A stretch of DNA of 64,000 nt. It comes from an uncultured Allomuricauda sp. (lineage in GTDB: Bacteria > Bacteroidota > Bacteroidia > Flavobacteriales > Flavobacteriaceae). The stretch covers positions 1,474,219 to 1,538,218 of the forward strand of contig NZ_CANMUU010000001.1 in NCBI RefSeq assembly GCF_947501165.1. Direction: 5' to 3'. The notes under the pieces were generated by a model that was not told where the DNA came from, ran no database searches, and saw only the letters and a program-made list of their open reading frames with translations. The position numbers and the translations under genes are program-made. Below are positions 16,612-26,000 of this stretch, in pieces. Within the stretch, counting starts at the first letter, position 1, and the number at the start of each line of letters is the position of its first letter.

Positions 16612-17769
16612 CTATTTTTTAAAGAGTCCCCAAAGTCCCAATGCAGGGCCAATTCCTAAAATCATGAAAAGATAATGGGGCGGTATATATTCTTGAAGAA
16701 CACCAATTACTTGAAGACTCACTATGGTAATGGAAAAACCTATACAATTGACAATGGTTAGTGCGGTACCTTTTACGTTTGGAGGAGCACTCTGAGCCAC
16801 TAAAGTGGAAAACAAGGGAGAATCGGCTATAACAACCATGCTCCAAAACAATAAGAAAGCGATAAAAATAGGCAAGGTGGCGTGAATGAGGATAAGAGGG
16901 GAGACCAAACAACAGATGCCGGAAAGTGTCAGGGCGGTTGCGGCGGTTGGTTTTGCCCCTTTACGTTGGGAGATGTAGCCCCCCACTACGCAAGCCAATC
17001 CACCAATGGCAATAATCCAAAATGACCAAAAAGAAATTCGAAATAAGTAAATACCATGCCATTCAGTATAAATTCCTAGCAAAACTGGGACAAAAGCCCA
17101 AAAAGTATATAGTTCCCACATATGTCCAAAGTATCCAAAGGCTGCTGCCCTAAAATCCCTCTTCTTAAAAATGGAAAAACAGGCGGTTAAATCTAAATTT
17201 TGACTGGGTTTGCGAAAAGGCCCATCAGGCACCAAAACGACCATGAGCAGTCCACCAAGTACTGCCAGTGCCGATGTTGAATAAATCACATATTGCCAAG
17301 GGAAAAGTGCTGTGAGCCATTTTAAAAAATGGGGCAGGGCTGTACCCACAACCAATGCCCCCACCAAATATCCTAAGGATTTGCCCAAACCTTTATCAAA
17401 ATAGTCCGAAGCGATTTTCATCCCTACTGGATAGATTCCCGCTAAGAAAAAACCAGTGGCAAAACGAGATACAGGAATTGTCCATCCAACTGTCTGCCAA
17501 ATGAGGATTAAATTGCACAACGCTCCCAAAAGGGCACTCCATAGAAATACCTTGGAAGGTGAAAAACGGTCAGTAAGTGTTAGTAGGGCAAAAAGGAGAG
17601 TTCCTACAATAAATCCAAATTGGACCGATGCGGTGATATTGCCCAAGCTTTCATTTACCTGAAGCTCAGCAATAAGACTGGTGAGCACACCATTCCCAGC
17701 AAACCAAAGTGAAGTGCAAAAAAATTGCGCGATTACAATAGTAGGCAGAATATGCTTTGGTGGCTTCAT
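16612..17769 (-). CDS. MFS transporter
   Basis: 385 residues with about 12 hydrophobic segments spread over the whole length. The inter-helix loop after helix 2 (LTDRFSPSKVFLWSA) fits the MFS loop 2-3 pattern, and the second half repeats the architecture. It starts MKPPKHILPTIVIAQFFCTSLWFAGNGV. An inner-membrane transporter; the substrate cannot be told from sequence and the neighbours give no pathway. Confidence 0.88.
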   Translation of the reverse strand: MKPPKHILPTIVIAQFFCTSLWFAGNGVLTSLIAELQVNESLGNITASVQFGFIVGTLLFALLTLTDRFSPSKVFLWSALLGALCNLILIWQTVGWTIPVSRFATGFFLAGIYPVGMKIASDYFDKGLGKSLGYLVGALVVGTALPHFLKWLTALFPWQYVIYSTSALAVLGGLLMVVLVPDGPFRKPSQNLDLTACFSIFKKRDFRAAAFGYFGHMWELYTFWAFVPVLLGIYTEWHGIYLFRISFWSFWIIAIGGLACVVGGYISQRKGAKPTAATALTLSGICCLVSPLILIHATLPIFIAFLLFWSMVVIADSPLFSTLVAQSAPPNVKGTALTIVNCIGFSITIVSLQVIGVLQEYIPPHYLFMILGIGPALGLWGLFKK

Positions 17770-17859
17770 GGTCCTATTTTGATTATAACTGTCGAAGGGT
17801 TTGGGACAGCTTTACGAAAGTAAGTCTAAAAATATATGCTCTTACTATGATTATGATCT

Positions 17860-18357
17860 TCAAAATTTCATAGCGAAGCCTAGTCCATTTCCATTTGCAA
17901 CGATTTGAAATTCAGGTTGAAACCTATTGTCTGCAGTTGATTTAACAGCAAGGTTATAGGAATCCACCCCTTTATTTGCATTGTTGAAAGCCCTGAAGGA
18001 TAAATGTATGCTCACGGCTGCAATAGCACCACCAATATAGGCAAGTTCCCAAGTAGGTTCTCGGTCAGCCGACTGTTGTCCCAATGGAATGCCTATCAAA
18101 GCACCTCCAGAAAAAGCTAGAATGTTCGAAAGTAAATTTTGCGATTTAGCCCGCTTGAGAAGCTTATTGGCCTCATTTACGGATTCTGTTGCTGAAACTA
18201 GTTGTTTCCAAGTTATTCGTTCCCCGTCCTGATAAAAACGATAGCCTAACAACTTAATTTTCATTTCAATCTCTTTGCTTGATGGTATGCTATCTTGAGC
18301 TTGAACGGAGTATTGGGAAAAAAACATGCACAATGCAATAAAAAGTAATTTCTTCAT
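17860..18357 (-). CDS. Secreted protein of unknown function
   Basis: 165 residues. A signal peptide with cleavage near VQAQ (residues 1-21) is clear. The mature part has a charged helix (about 52-72), then two hydrophobic glycine-containing segments (LLSNILAFSGGALIGIPLG and LAYIGGAIAAVSIHLSF) that could be membrane hairpins, and ends GNGLGFAMKF, with the terminal Phe typical of outer-membrane proteins in this phylum. I do not recognise a family. Confidence 0.75.
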   Translation of the reverse strand: MKKLLFIALCMFFSQYSVQAQDSIPSSKEIEMKIKLLGYRFYQDGERITWKQLVSATESVNEANKLLKRAKSQNLLSNILAFSGGALIGIPLGQQSADREPTWELAYIGGAIAAVSIHLSFRAFNNANKGVDSYNLAVKSTADNRFQPEFQIVANGNGLGFAMKF

Positions 18358-18456
18358 AAAGGTTGATGATCGAATTCCACGAAAAGATAAATCTTATTGG
18401 TCAAATACACCTGTTCAAAAGTCTAAAAAATGATAGTTTTCACTCAATTTTGAGTG

Positions 18457-19188
18457 TCACCCTTTAATCACATATCGTAAAAAAGCTTCCACAGCTTCAG
18501 AACGGCCCAAGGGTTCCAAAAAACACGTGTAAACATTTACGAAAACCGCCAAGTAAGTAGCAGGGTGTTTTAGTTTTTGATATTTCCAGGCAGCTAAAAC
18601 GATAAGTAGAATAATCAATCCTTGGGTAAAGTATACGGGCGGCATAATGGGAATGTTGGGCCAATTTTCAACTTGCGAAAAAACAAATACGTTCTGTATT
18701 CCTCGTCCCAGGGCGGGCATCATAATTATAAATACTGTGGTAATGAGCCACCATGCATGGTCCTCCAGACTTTTCCGTTTGATGATACTCATGATAATAG
18801 CATAACCAAAAGCAATGATCATTACAATTTCAACAGCCGCTACTCCCATAAAGAACCATGGTTCAAAAGGGCCAAAGGCATCTCGGAGTTCTGCAGAACG
18901 GTCGGCATTCACAATATCCCTGTACAGCATGCTAAAAGCAGTGATGCACACTCCTCCGGCCAAGAACATCCCAATAATTCCATTGGTGCGGTGTCTTTCT
19001 AGCTTCCCGTGGGTGGCATAATAGGGTTGAAGAATCAGATAGAGGTACCAGAGGGTTCCGGTCCAGTAGTGAATGTGAACCGACCATGCGTTTTCGGTAA
19101 AATCACCCCAATAATCCCTTAAAATCCCGAATTGCATCAACACCATGGGGATAAACATCCACAGATGCAGCGTTTTGTATTTGTTCAT
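18457..19188 (-). CDS. Polytopic membrane protein of unknown function
   Basis: 243 residues with about seven membrane segments. Histidines sit at segment edges (WSVHIHYWTGTLWYLYL, LEDHAWWLITT), and the second half has MMPALGRGIQNVFVF. His plus Trp/Tyr at the membrane faces recalls DUF2306-type or heme-b membrane proteins, but no motif proves it. Stands alone, flanked by genes of unknown function. Confidence 0.8.
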   Translation of the reverse strand: MNKYKTLHLWMFIPMVLMQFGILRDYWGDFTENAWSVHIHYWTGTLWYLYLILQPYYATHGKLERHRTNGIIGMFLAGGVCITAFSMLYRDIVNADRSAELRDAFGPFEPWFFMGVAAVEIVMIIAFGYAIIMSIIKRKSLEDHAWWLITTVFIIMMPALGRGIQNVFVFSQVENWPNIPIMPPVYFTQGLIILLIVLAAWKYQKLKHPATYLAVFVNVYTCFLEPLGRSEAVEAFLRYVIKG

Positions 19189-19321
19189 AATTGTTAGTGT
19201 GTGTTAGGGGGGCTTTTTCTAAAAGCGAGAGGGAATATGCTGATAACAAGATAGATAAAAGAAGTTAAATGGAAAAGTGTAAAGGATGAAGTACTAAAAA
19301 AAAGAGGTCAAAAATCTCGTT

Positions 19322-19714
19322 CTAAACATCCCAAGTCTTCTCCAACTTCCCCAAGGCATCCAAAATAGCCAAAGGACTTCTGCTAAAAATGGAGGCGCCC
19401 ACCGTGACTACGCCAGCGGCAATATTAATGGCCTTTTGCACGTTTTGCAGGTTTTTGTAGGTACTGGTAATCTTCTCCGTAATGTTGGTGATTCGAGCTA
19501 GGGAATTCTCCACATCGGTCATCACTAGAGTGGCCGACATGGTAAAGAGGTCATCGGAATAGGTAAGAATTCTTCTGTGGGACTCCCTTAACTTTCGATT
19601 TTGGGCTTTGGTCAAGGTGTCAAAATGTTTCATACGATAATCCCCTATGGACTGGGCCAATGCCAAGAATCGGTTGGCCAGTTCATTGATTTGTTTTGAG
19701 GTAAGTCTAGGCAT
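19322..19714 (-). CDS. Helical protein with a C-terminal hydrophobic hairpin, unknown
   Basis: 130 residues, no signal peptide. The first 90 residues are amphipathic helix (ISKQ-like start, then MKHFDTLTKAQNRKLRESHR and a long Thr/Asn-rich coil). A hydrophobic stretch follows at about 96-120 (IAAGVVTVGASIF, PLAILDALG). The start overlaps the stop of the lipoprotein gene (TAATG), so the two form a coupled pair. I know no family. The helical body with a hydrophobic hairpin resembles helical pore-forming or membrane-inserting proteins, which is speculation. Confidence 0.7.
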   Translation of the reverse strand: MPRLTSKQINELANRFLALAQSIGDYRMKHFDTLTKAQNRKLRESHRRILTYSDDLFTMSATLVMTDVENSLARITNITEKITSTYKNLQNVQKAINIAAGVVTVGASIFSRSPLAILDALGKLEKTWDV

Positions 19715-20562
19715 TACTCGGTTTTTTTGAATTGGGTGATGACAATATCAATTTCATTGGCATAGCTGAAAAGCAATTGCTTGATTTCTTTCGCTTTTAA
19801 CGTCTCAAGGTTCTCGAACAGTTCTTGATGCCCTTCCGAAACCTTTTGCAGCGTTCGGGAATAGATCAGAAGTTGGTTTTGCTTCTTTTTAATCTCATTC
19901 AATCTTTGATAATATTCTTGGGTTGCCCGTCGCTTTTCAAACAAGGTTAGCGCGTCATTTTTGGTTAAATCAAAGAAATAGGACTGATTTCGTTCCTTTT
20001 CGACCTCAAGTTTACCGTACAGATTGAAGGAAAGGTTAAAATCGAGATAGGCCAGTAACTCCTTTATGGGCTCATTCGCCTCGGTGACATAGGTCTTGAT
20101 TTTATTTTTTTGTTTGGTATCTCCAAATGCGCGGAAGAGGATTTGTGCCACTTGGGAATAGGAAGCAACTTGTTCCTTTTCAATTTTAATAGGACCAAAA
20201 TCACCTTCTGTTAAGGCATTTTCAAGAGCTTCGATTTTATACGTGGCCAAATCGTTGTCAGAAAGAAGGGCAAGGCTTTCAAAGTATCCATAAACCGCAT
20301 GATAAATCTTCAAGTTTATGCTATCCGCTTTTTTTTCGGAGAGACAGCCACACGTATTCTTATCAACAACTAAATCATTGGTTTTCCTAAAGATGCATCG
20401 GTCTGAACAACTTTGTGTAAAGCCGTAATGAATGTTCTCAAAGTTTTGAACACCTTCCAAAGCGGATAGTGAATAATCGGTTACATGCTGAAGATTAAAA
20501 CAGCTCGCAGCAGTGATACAACAAACGGTAACTAGGCTTATTCGGATAGAGCTTGTTTTCAT
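19714..20562 (-). CDS. Lipoprotein of unknown function, paired with the helical protein
   Basis: 282 residues. A signal peptide ends at a lipobox (TAASC, Cys21). The mature protein starts with a Cys-containing segment (SCSDRCIFRK and TCGCLSEKK, four to five Cys within about 25 residues), then is mostly helical with heptad-like stretches in the last 90 residues. No family recognised. First gene of a two-gene unit with the 130-residue protein. The Cys cluster could form disulfides in the periplasm. Confidence 0.75.
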   Translation of the reverse strand: MKTSSIRISLVTVCCITAASCFNLQHVTDYSLSALEGVQNFENIHYGFTQSCSDRCIFRKTNDLVVDKNTCGCLSEKKADSINLKIYHAVYGYFESLALLSDNDLATYKIEALENALTEGDFGPIKIEKEQVASYSQVAQILFRAFGDTKQKNKIKTYVTEANEPIKELLAYLDFNLSFNLYGKLEVEKERNQSYFFDLTKNDALTLFEKRRATQEYYQRLNEIKKKQNQLLIYSRTLQKVSEGHQELFENLETLKAKEIKQLLFSYANEIDIVITQFKKTE

Positions 20563-20727
20563 GAGGTTGAATTGGGGTCATTAGAGCTGCAATGTAGCAA
20601 GCATGGATAAGTTACGATTTATCTGTTATTTTTTATGAGAAAAATCTGGGTTGGACTTCTCAGTTGTCATGAAAAAGTCAGTATTAAGCTCTGTCAACGA
20701 CTAAACTTATACACATCAAAATAAACA

Positions 20728-21147
20728 ATGGAAAACGAAAAAATAAAACAACCCGTGCCACCTTTTACTTTGAAAACAGCCAAACAAAAAATCCAAATGG
20801 CCGAAGATGCCTGGAACAGCAAAGACCCTGTTAAAGTATCCAACGCATATACCTTAGATAGCGAATGGCGTAATCGCTCCCAGTTTATTAATGGACGTGA
20901 AGAGATTCAGCGATTCCTCGCAGAAAAGTGGGAAGAGGAGCATAACTATAAGTTAAAAAAGGAATATTGGGCCCATGGAGATGACCGTATTGCGGTCCGA
21001 TTTGAATATGAGTTTCAGAACGGAGAAGGCCAGTGGTTTAGAGCATACGGTAACGAGAACTGGGAGTTTGATGAAAAAGGCCTGATGAAGAAGCGTTTTG
21101 CGAGCATCAATGATATTGCAATTACCGAAGAAGAAAGACGCCTATAA
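20728..21147 (+). CDS. NTF2-like protein, DUF1348 type
   Basis: 139 residues, matching the usual length of DUF1348 proteins. Motifs include [54 protein letters not shown] and [13 protein letters not shown]. The NTF2/SnoaL cone fold suggests a small-molecule binding pocket or enzyme, cytoplasmic, of unknown substrate. Monocistronic, with the hairpin at 21157 right after the stop. Confidence 0.88.
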   Translation: MENEKIKQPVPPFTLKTAKQKIQMAEDAWNSKDPVKVSNAYTLDSEWRNRSQFINGREEIQRFLAEKWEEEHNYKLKKEYWAHGDDRIAVRFEYEFQNGEGQWFRAYGNENWEFDEKGLMKKRFASINDIAITEEERRL

Positions 21148-21156
21148 AGCATAAAA

Positions 21157-21180
21157 AAGCGGAATCTTTAGATTCCGCTT
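21157..21180. terminator. Bidirectional terminator between converging genes
   Basis: Perfect 10-bp stem AAGCGGAATC/GATTCCGCTT with a TTTA loop. On the minus strand it is followed by a T run, so it fits the end of the DoxX gene best and may also stop the DUF1348 message. Confidence 0.85.
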
Positions 21181-21204
21181 TACTGAACAAACTAAATTAA
21201 CCTA

Positions 21205-21642
21205 TTAAATAGGTTTTATCCATAGCAGGTGTTTCCATTTGCTGCGTTCTTTCAATACCAATAGGATATTTACAGCAAACAAACCTCCTGTTTGCAAGAG
21301 TTCTCCCATTTCATCTGATTCTAAAAAAAGATGGAACAAGAAAATATGTAGGGTTATGGGCAGGAGGAATAATGCGCCTATAAATCCAGTGCCCTGAAAT
21401 ACAAGTAGGAGTCCAAAAAGTAGTTCGCAAATGCCGAGTACTTCCCAGAAATAACCGGTTTGCTTGGCCCCGCTGATATACAATATTTTTTGAAGGGTAC
21501 TTTCTTTTTCGGGTGCTTTGAATTTTTCGGCCTTTTCCACTACTTCGATAGGCGAAGGAATGGGTTTTTGGAACTTTTGGATACCTCCATAGATCATGAA
21601 ACCTCCTAAGATTAGACGAAGTGCAATAAATACTACTTTCAT
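21205..21642 (-). CDS. DoxX-family membrane protein
   Basis: 145 residues with four membrane segments: the first at 5-21 (LRLILGGFMIYGGIQKF), then WEVLGICELLFGLLLVF, IGALFLLPITLHIFLFHLFL and GGLFAVNILLVLK. The layout and the G-x-x-K-F end of helix 1 fit DoxX. It follows the HmuY-like gene after one base and is the third gene of the receptor operon, which suggests a role in the same heme or metal stress module. Exact function unknown. Confidence 0.85.
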   Translation of the reverse strand: MKVVFIALRLILGGFMIYGGIQKFQKPIPSPIEVVEKAEKFKAPEKESTLQKILYISGAKQTGYFWEVLGICELLFGLLLVFQGTGFIGALFLLPITLHIFLFHLFLESDEMGELLQTGGLFAVNILLVLKERSKWKHLLWIKPI

Positions 21643-21643
21643 T

Positions 21644-22291
21644 TTATTGGGCTGTCAAATCAGTTTCACCTTCATTAGGGTTGTATACGTAATTGAACGT
21701 ATAAAACCTGAAGTCGTTATTTGCTATTTCCTCAGTAATTTCAGTTGGAGCATCCCTATAGTAGCTTAATATCTCCACTTTGGCGAACTTACCGTCATGG
21801 GTTCTAAAAACGAGAATTTTTCCAGGTAATGGGGAAACAATGTTTAGTGGTTGATTGTAGTTGTACCAACCATTGTCGCTACCCGCAGGAATTGCAAAGG
21901 CACCTGTTTCGTCTTGAGCAAAGGTCAATCCATCTGCTGAAGTGACACTGGCAAATGTACCATCTACAATGGCTGCTCCTGCATTACCGTTTCGAATGGG
22001 TTCATCATTGGTTCCGGTTTCAGTACCACCATTTACAATAATTCTAAGACCTCTAAAGGCAATGTCCCATTCGGTGTCACTTTCCGTCACGGCACCAGTA
22101 GCGAAGCTAAATTTGGTAAACGGCCCGCTAATTTCCCCTTGTCCAAAACCACCTACTTGGGGTGCTGGAATATTGCTGGCTGTGCTGCTTTGCACGGCAA
22201 TAAACTGTGGTTCATCATTATCGTCATCGCTACAGGCTACAAAGGCCGTAAGCATAAAAAATAAACTGAATAGTTTTAAGGTAGTTTTCAT
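21644..22291 (-). CDS. HmuY-like heme-binding lipoprotein
   Basis: 215 residues. The signal peptide ends in a lipobox (FVACSDDD, Cys20). HmuY-type features: FTKFSFATG near residue 58, WDIAFRGLRIIVNGG, ILVFRTHDGKFAKVEILSYYRD and the end FRFYTFNYVYNPNEGETDL. HmuY proteins bind heme at the cell surface and pass it to the TonB receptor encoded with them, as here 13 bases upstream. Heme ligands (usually His or Met pairs) cannot be assigned from reading alone. Likely iron- or heme-repressed through the palindrome at 24456. Confidence 0.85.
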   Translation of the reverse strand: MKTTLKLFSLFFMLTAFVACSDDDNDEPQFIAVQSSTASNIPAPQVGGFGQGEISGPFTKFSFATGAVTESDTEWDIAFRGLRIIVNGGTETGTNDEPIRNGNAGAAIVDGTFASVTSADGLTFAQDETGAFAIPAGSDNGWYNYNQPLNIVSPLPGKILVFRTHDGKFAKVEILSYYRDAPTEITEEIANNDFRFYTFNYVYNPNEGETDLTAQ

Positions 22292-22304
22292 AGTAATCTC
22301 TGTT

Positions 22305-24425
22305 TTAAAATTGAATATTTAATCTTCCAAAAAATTGTATTCCAGGATTCACCTGAATTTGGTTAAGAGCTGTTGAAAAAGGGTTTTCTCCTTTGAAGTC
22401 CAGCAGATTATTTGCCCCTAATTGAACCTGGTAGTACTTAAAAAAGGTTTTTCCGAAGGAAAGATTGACCAAGGCAAAGCCATCTACAAAAGAATCGTCA
22501 AAATCATCGAGATATCCATTGCCATTGCGGTCTGCAAGGCCAAACCTACTTCGATAGACCACACGAAGGTTGGCGTTGGCATCCCATTGAGGAATCTCCA
22601 AGAAAGTTTTAAAGTTTAGGGTATGTCTTGAGCGGTTCTCAAGGCCAAAATAGTCATCCCTGCTAATTTCCACAGTCTGTAACGTTTCAGGATCTCTAAC
22701 AAAACCCCCGTTTTCCTCCAACTCATCTTCCACATTTTTATCAAAGGCATAAAGGAGTTGATACCCCGCTGAAAAACTGAGGTTTTCCAATGCTTCATAC
22801 TTTAGGTCAACCTCCAGACCTTGGGTGTAGACACTTTCTCGATTTATATACCCAAACACATTCGCACCATTTCGTTTGGTGGCTAATATTCGTGTATCAA
22901 TTAAATCGGTAAAATCGTTCCGATAAAAGTTTACGTCCCCCCTAAATTTTCCTTTGTTGTACGCAAACCCCAAGTTGTAACCAATAGAACTTTCTGCGTT
23001 TAAAGGGTCGCCTAACGCTTCCAGTGGGACAGGTAATATTGGATTTCCGTTTGCATCTGTAATGATTTCATCATTAGCTATGAGTCTTTCCAGGCCCTGC
23101 AGCTCTACTTCTTTTCCAAATACGGAGTAATTACCTCCTTGGGCATTGGTAAAGTCCAGATACAATTGTCTGAAGTCTGGTGCTTTAAATCCGCTTCCTA
23201 AAGAGCCTTTGATGGAAAAATTGGGTGTAATGGCGTAGCGGGCCGATATCTTTGGACTTAATTGCGAATTGTATACACTATGATTGTCAAATCTGGCCCC
23301 AATGATTACGTTCAGTTTTTCAAAGGGCTTAAAATCATATTGGGAAAATACGTATTGTGAGTCAAAAGATACCTGTTCGGCAAAAAGGGAACGGTCCAAT
23401 GTTTCAAAATTGTAACCGCCCCCTAAGGTTAGGGTGTTGCCCGTTCCGAACGAGTGGTTGAAACGAATTTCTGGACGGAACAATTTTTGGTTAAAATCAT
23501 TGTCCAAAAGAACCTCGTTGTTAATTGGATCTACGCTCTGTTCGTTGGTAGCATAGTTAGTGTAATAAAACTCATATTCAAATTGTGATTTTTCCGATAA
23601 TTTATGGTCCAGCCGTAGTTGTACATTTCCATCACGTTCCTCACTGGTTCCAGAAGGGACTTCAAAATCCTGAAGAAAATAGCGTCCTGAAGCGAAAGCT
23701 CGAAGTTTATCGGAGAAATCGTAGAATACCCTACCGTTAAATGTGTAATTGAAAAAAGGGTTAATCGTTTGACCTTCATCACCGTTGGCAAGGTCAAATC
23801 CATTCGTACTCAACCGGTCTACGAAAATAGAATATCCTAATTCTTTGTTCCGCTGGTTAATGCTTATCGTTGTGTTTTGGTTGTTGAAAGTAGCGGCACG
23901 ATGTGTTACTTGTCCGCTTATTTTTGAAGTGTTAGGTTTTTCGGTAATAATATTGATGACTCCACCGAGGGCTTCGGACCCAAATAGGGCAGAAGAAGGT
24001 CCTTTAACTACCTCAATTTGTTTGATATTGCCTATTGCAAAACGGCTTAGGTCCAAGTTTCCTGAACTGCGCCCCACCACAGGTACCCCATCAATTAAAA
24101 CCAAGATATAGTCTGAGGCAATGCCTTGAATTTGAACCCCTTCACCACCTCCAATGGTTGCATCGGGAGTCAGTACAATTCCCGTTTGTTCCTCTAAGAT
24201 TTCATCCAACCGTGTTACTCCAGACCGTTCAATTTGTTTTTTGGGAATAAGTGTTACTGGAAGAGGTAGAGAAGACAATTGGCGTATGGTTCGGGTAGCT
24301 GTTACTACCACTTCATCTAGATTTTCAGTAAGAATGGAGTCTTTTTTTAGCTCTTCTTGGGACAACAGACTAGAGCAGGTTAGGAGAAGAAAAATAATCA
24401 GATAATTATTTTTATTTAGACTCAT
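22305..24425 (-). CDS. TonB-dependent outer-membrane receptor, probably for heme
   Basis: 706 residues. A signal peptide (about 1-22) precedes the TonB box region (LDEVVVTATR), the plug domain with DYILVLIDGVPVVGR and VVKGPSSALFGSEALGGVIN (about 50-165), and a 22-strand barrel ending in FFGRLNIQF. It is first in an operon with the HmuY-like lipoprotein and DoxX protein, so heme or heme-protein uptake is the best guess. The plug/barrel size is normal and the chain looks complete. Divergent from the DUF6607 operon with the regulatory palindrome between. Confidence 0.92.
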   Translation of the reverse strand: MSLNKNNYLIIFLLLTCSSLLSQEELKKDSILTENLDEVVVTATRTIRQLSSLPLPVTLIPKKQIERSGVTRLDEILEEQTGIVLTPDATIGGGEGVQIQGIASDYILVLIDGVPVVGRSSGNLDLSRFAIGNIKQIEVVKGPSSALFGSEALGGVINIITEKPNTSKISGQVTHRAATFNNQNTTISINQRNKELGYSIFVDRLSTNGFDLANGDEGQTINPFFNYTFNGRVFYDFSDKLRAFASGRYFLQDFEVPSGTSEERDGNVQLRLDHKLSEKSQFEYEFYYTNYATNEQSVDPINNEVLLDNDFNQKLFRPEIRFNHSFGTGNTLTLGGGYNFETLDRSLFAEQVSFDSQYVFSQYDFKPFEKLNVIIGARFDNHSVYNSQLSPKISARYAITPNFSIKGSLGSGFKAPDFRQLYLDFTNAQGGNYSVFGKEVELQGLERLIANDEIITDANGNPILPVPLEALGDPLNAESSIGYNLGFAYNKGKFRGDVNFYRNDFTDLIDTRILATKRNGANVFGYINRESVYTQGLEVDLKYEALENLSFSAGYQLLYAFDKNVEDELEENGGFVRDPETLQTVEISRDDYFGLENRSRHTLNFKTFLEIPQWDANANLRVVYRSRFGLADRNGNGYLDDFDDSFVDGFALVNLSFGKTFFKYYQVQLGANNLLDFKGENPFSTALNQIQVNPGIQFFGRLNIQF

Positions 24426-24455
24426 TCTTCATTAGATTTGTGACAAATATATATT

Positions 24456-24478
24456 TTATTTTAAATCAATCTAAATAA
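24456..24478. promoter_or_regulatory. Operator-like palindrome between divergent heme/iron operons (possible Fur site)
   Basis: An 11-1-11 imperfect palindrome, TTATTTTAAAT-C-AATCTAAATAA, with 8 of 11 positions symmetric. It lies 30 bases from the receptor start and 42 from the DUF6607 start, so it could control both. AT-rich sites of this kind in front of TonB receptors are often Fur-type sites in Flavobacteria; the regulator here is inferred. Confidence 0.5.
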
Positions 24479-24520
24479 GAATAAACTATTTTTTTGAATA
24501 CGTTAAAAATTGACCACATC

Positions 24521-25447
24521 ATGAAAAAACTTGAATCCTATTTGTTTATGACCCTACTTTTTTTAGGGATGGTATTACAGGCTCAGACAAAGCAAGAACA
24601 AGACCGTGAGGCCATATTGGATATGTGCGGTTGTTACGATATTACCTTTAAGTATACTGAAACCTTTGCCCCGGAAATTGACTATGAAAAAAAGCTGGAA
24701 TATACTGCTGCAGCCTTAGAATTAGCATTACCCATTGTAAATGAGGACAACAAGATATCCATCCAGCATCTGTTGGTTGTTAATGATACTATGGTAATAA
24801 AGCATTGGAGGCAGGACTGGGAATATGAGAACCGGAAGGTTTTTCATTATGATAAGGACAACAATTGGGTCTTTCAAACATTACCTGAAGAACAAGTTGA
24901 GGGGCAATGGACGCAAAAGGTATTTCAAGTAGATGATAGTCCTCGGTATTCAGGTTCCGCAACATGGATTCATGCAGATGGAAAGCATTATTGGGAGAAC
25001 AAAAGCGATTCACCACTTCCACGAAGGGAATACACAAAGCGGAGTGATTATAACGTAATGGCTCGCGGAAATAGACAAGAGATAACTTCTTTCGGATGGG
25101 TACATGAGCAGGATAATGATAAGATAGTCCGTAAAGATGGGGAAGAAGATGTTCTACTTGCCCAAGAAAAGGGAATGAATATCTATACCAAAGTTGCTGA
25201 TGAAAAATGTAAAATTGCCAAAGATTGGTGGAGAGACCATAAAGATTTTTGGGCCAACGTACGCACTTCTTGGGATACGGTTTATAATCGTGAAGGTGAT
25301 TTGACTTTGCAAAAAAGTGTAGATAAAAAACCATTGTTTATGCACTTTTATCCTATGGAAAAAATGAACGCTGGACCGGCAGAAATAGCTGAAACCATTA
25401 ATAAGTTTGTGGTAAGTCAGATTGATGGCGATGAGCAAGGAAAATAA
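24521..25447 (+). CDS. DUF6607 family secreted protein
   Basis: 308 residues from the ATG at 24521. A signal peptide (about 1-22) is followed by the family start REAILDMCGCYDITFKYTET. Other blocks are IQHLLVVNDTMVIKHWRQDW, SPRYSGSATWIHADGKHYWEN and KDFWANVRTSWDTVY, rich in Trp and His. Periplasmic or surface, function unknown; genes of this family tend to sit with iron/heme uptake genes. A TTG 9 codons upstream is in frame but only adds residues before the signal peptide, so it was not used. The 3' end overlaps the FMN-binding gene. Confidence 0.85.
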   Translation: MKKLESYLFMTLLFLGMVLQAQTKQEQDREAILDMCGCYDITFKYTETFAPEIDYEKKLEYTAAALELALPIVNEDNKISIQHLLVVNDTMVIKHWRQDWEYENRKVFHYDKDNNWVFQTLPEEQVEGQWTQKVFQVDDSPRYSGSATWIHADGKHYWENKSDSPLPRREYTKRSDYNVMARGNRQEITSFGWVHEQDNDKIVRKDGEEDVLLAQEKGMNIYTKVADEKCKIAKDWWRDHKDFWANVRTSWDTVYNREGDLTLQKSVDKKPLFMHFYPMEKMNAGPAEIAETINKFVVSQIDGDEQGK

Positions 25448-25991
25448 AAGTTTTTTTTGGGCAGGGGCCATGTTTTTCACGGCCCTTTTCTTTTTTGGTT
25501 TTTCAAATGGGATTAAGATTTCTCCGAGACTTCAAGAGAAACTTAACAATGCTGTCAAAAGCACCTTTGGGGTTCAGGAATTTAGTTTACAGTTGATTGA
25601 GGTTTCTAAGGAATTGAACTCAAAAACAATGGTGGAACTTGGAGGAGAAAACCTATTTGCCGTCAAAACCAACCAACAAATCATTGGATACGCGTACTTG
25701 GGCCAAGCCCCTAGCATGAAAAACATTTTTGACTATGTAGTACTTTTCAATATGGACATGAGCATCAAAAAATCCAAGGTTTTGATTTATCGTGAAGATT
25801 ATGGGCGTCAAATTGGAAGTCAACGCTGGTTAAAACAGTTCATTGGAAAGAAAACAGGAGATGAACTTATTTATGCCCAAGACATAGACGCCATTGCAGG
25901 GGCCACCATTTCTGCAAAATCTATGACCAAGGCAATTAATGACGTTCTACAAAGTATTGAGATAGTGCGTGAGAGCAACACCCTGAAATAA
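25425..25991 (+). CDS. FMN-binding domain protein (flavinylated, membrane-anchored)
   Basis: 188 residues from the ATG at 25425; 25431 is an equal alternative. One N-terminal membrane segment (about 10-26) then the FMN_bind domain. The flavinylation motif is DAIAGATISAKSMTKAI (about 157-173), where ApbE-type transferases link FMN to the Thr. Such proteins carry electrons across or outside the inner membrane, for example in Rnf/Nqr-like systems. No other Rnf subunits or apbE are in the window. The 23-base overlap with the DUF6607 gene suggests coupled translation, and the context suggests redox work on imported iron or heme. Confidence 0.87.
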   Translation: MAMSKENKSFFWAGAMFFTALFFFGFSNGIKISPRLQEKLNNAVKSTFGVQEFSLQLIEVSKELNSKTMVELGGENLFAVKTNQQIIGYAYLGQAPSMKNIFDYVVLFNMDMSIKKSKVLIYREDYGRQIGSQRWLKQFIGKKTGDELIYAQDIDAIAGATISAKSMTKAINDVLQSIEIVRESNTLK

Positions 25992-26000
25992 ACAATTCAT

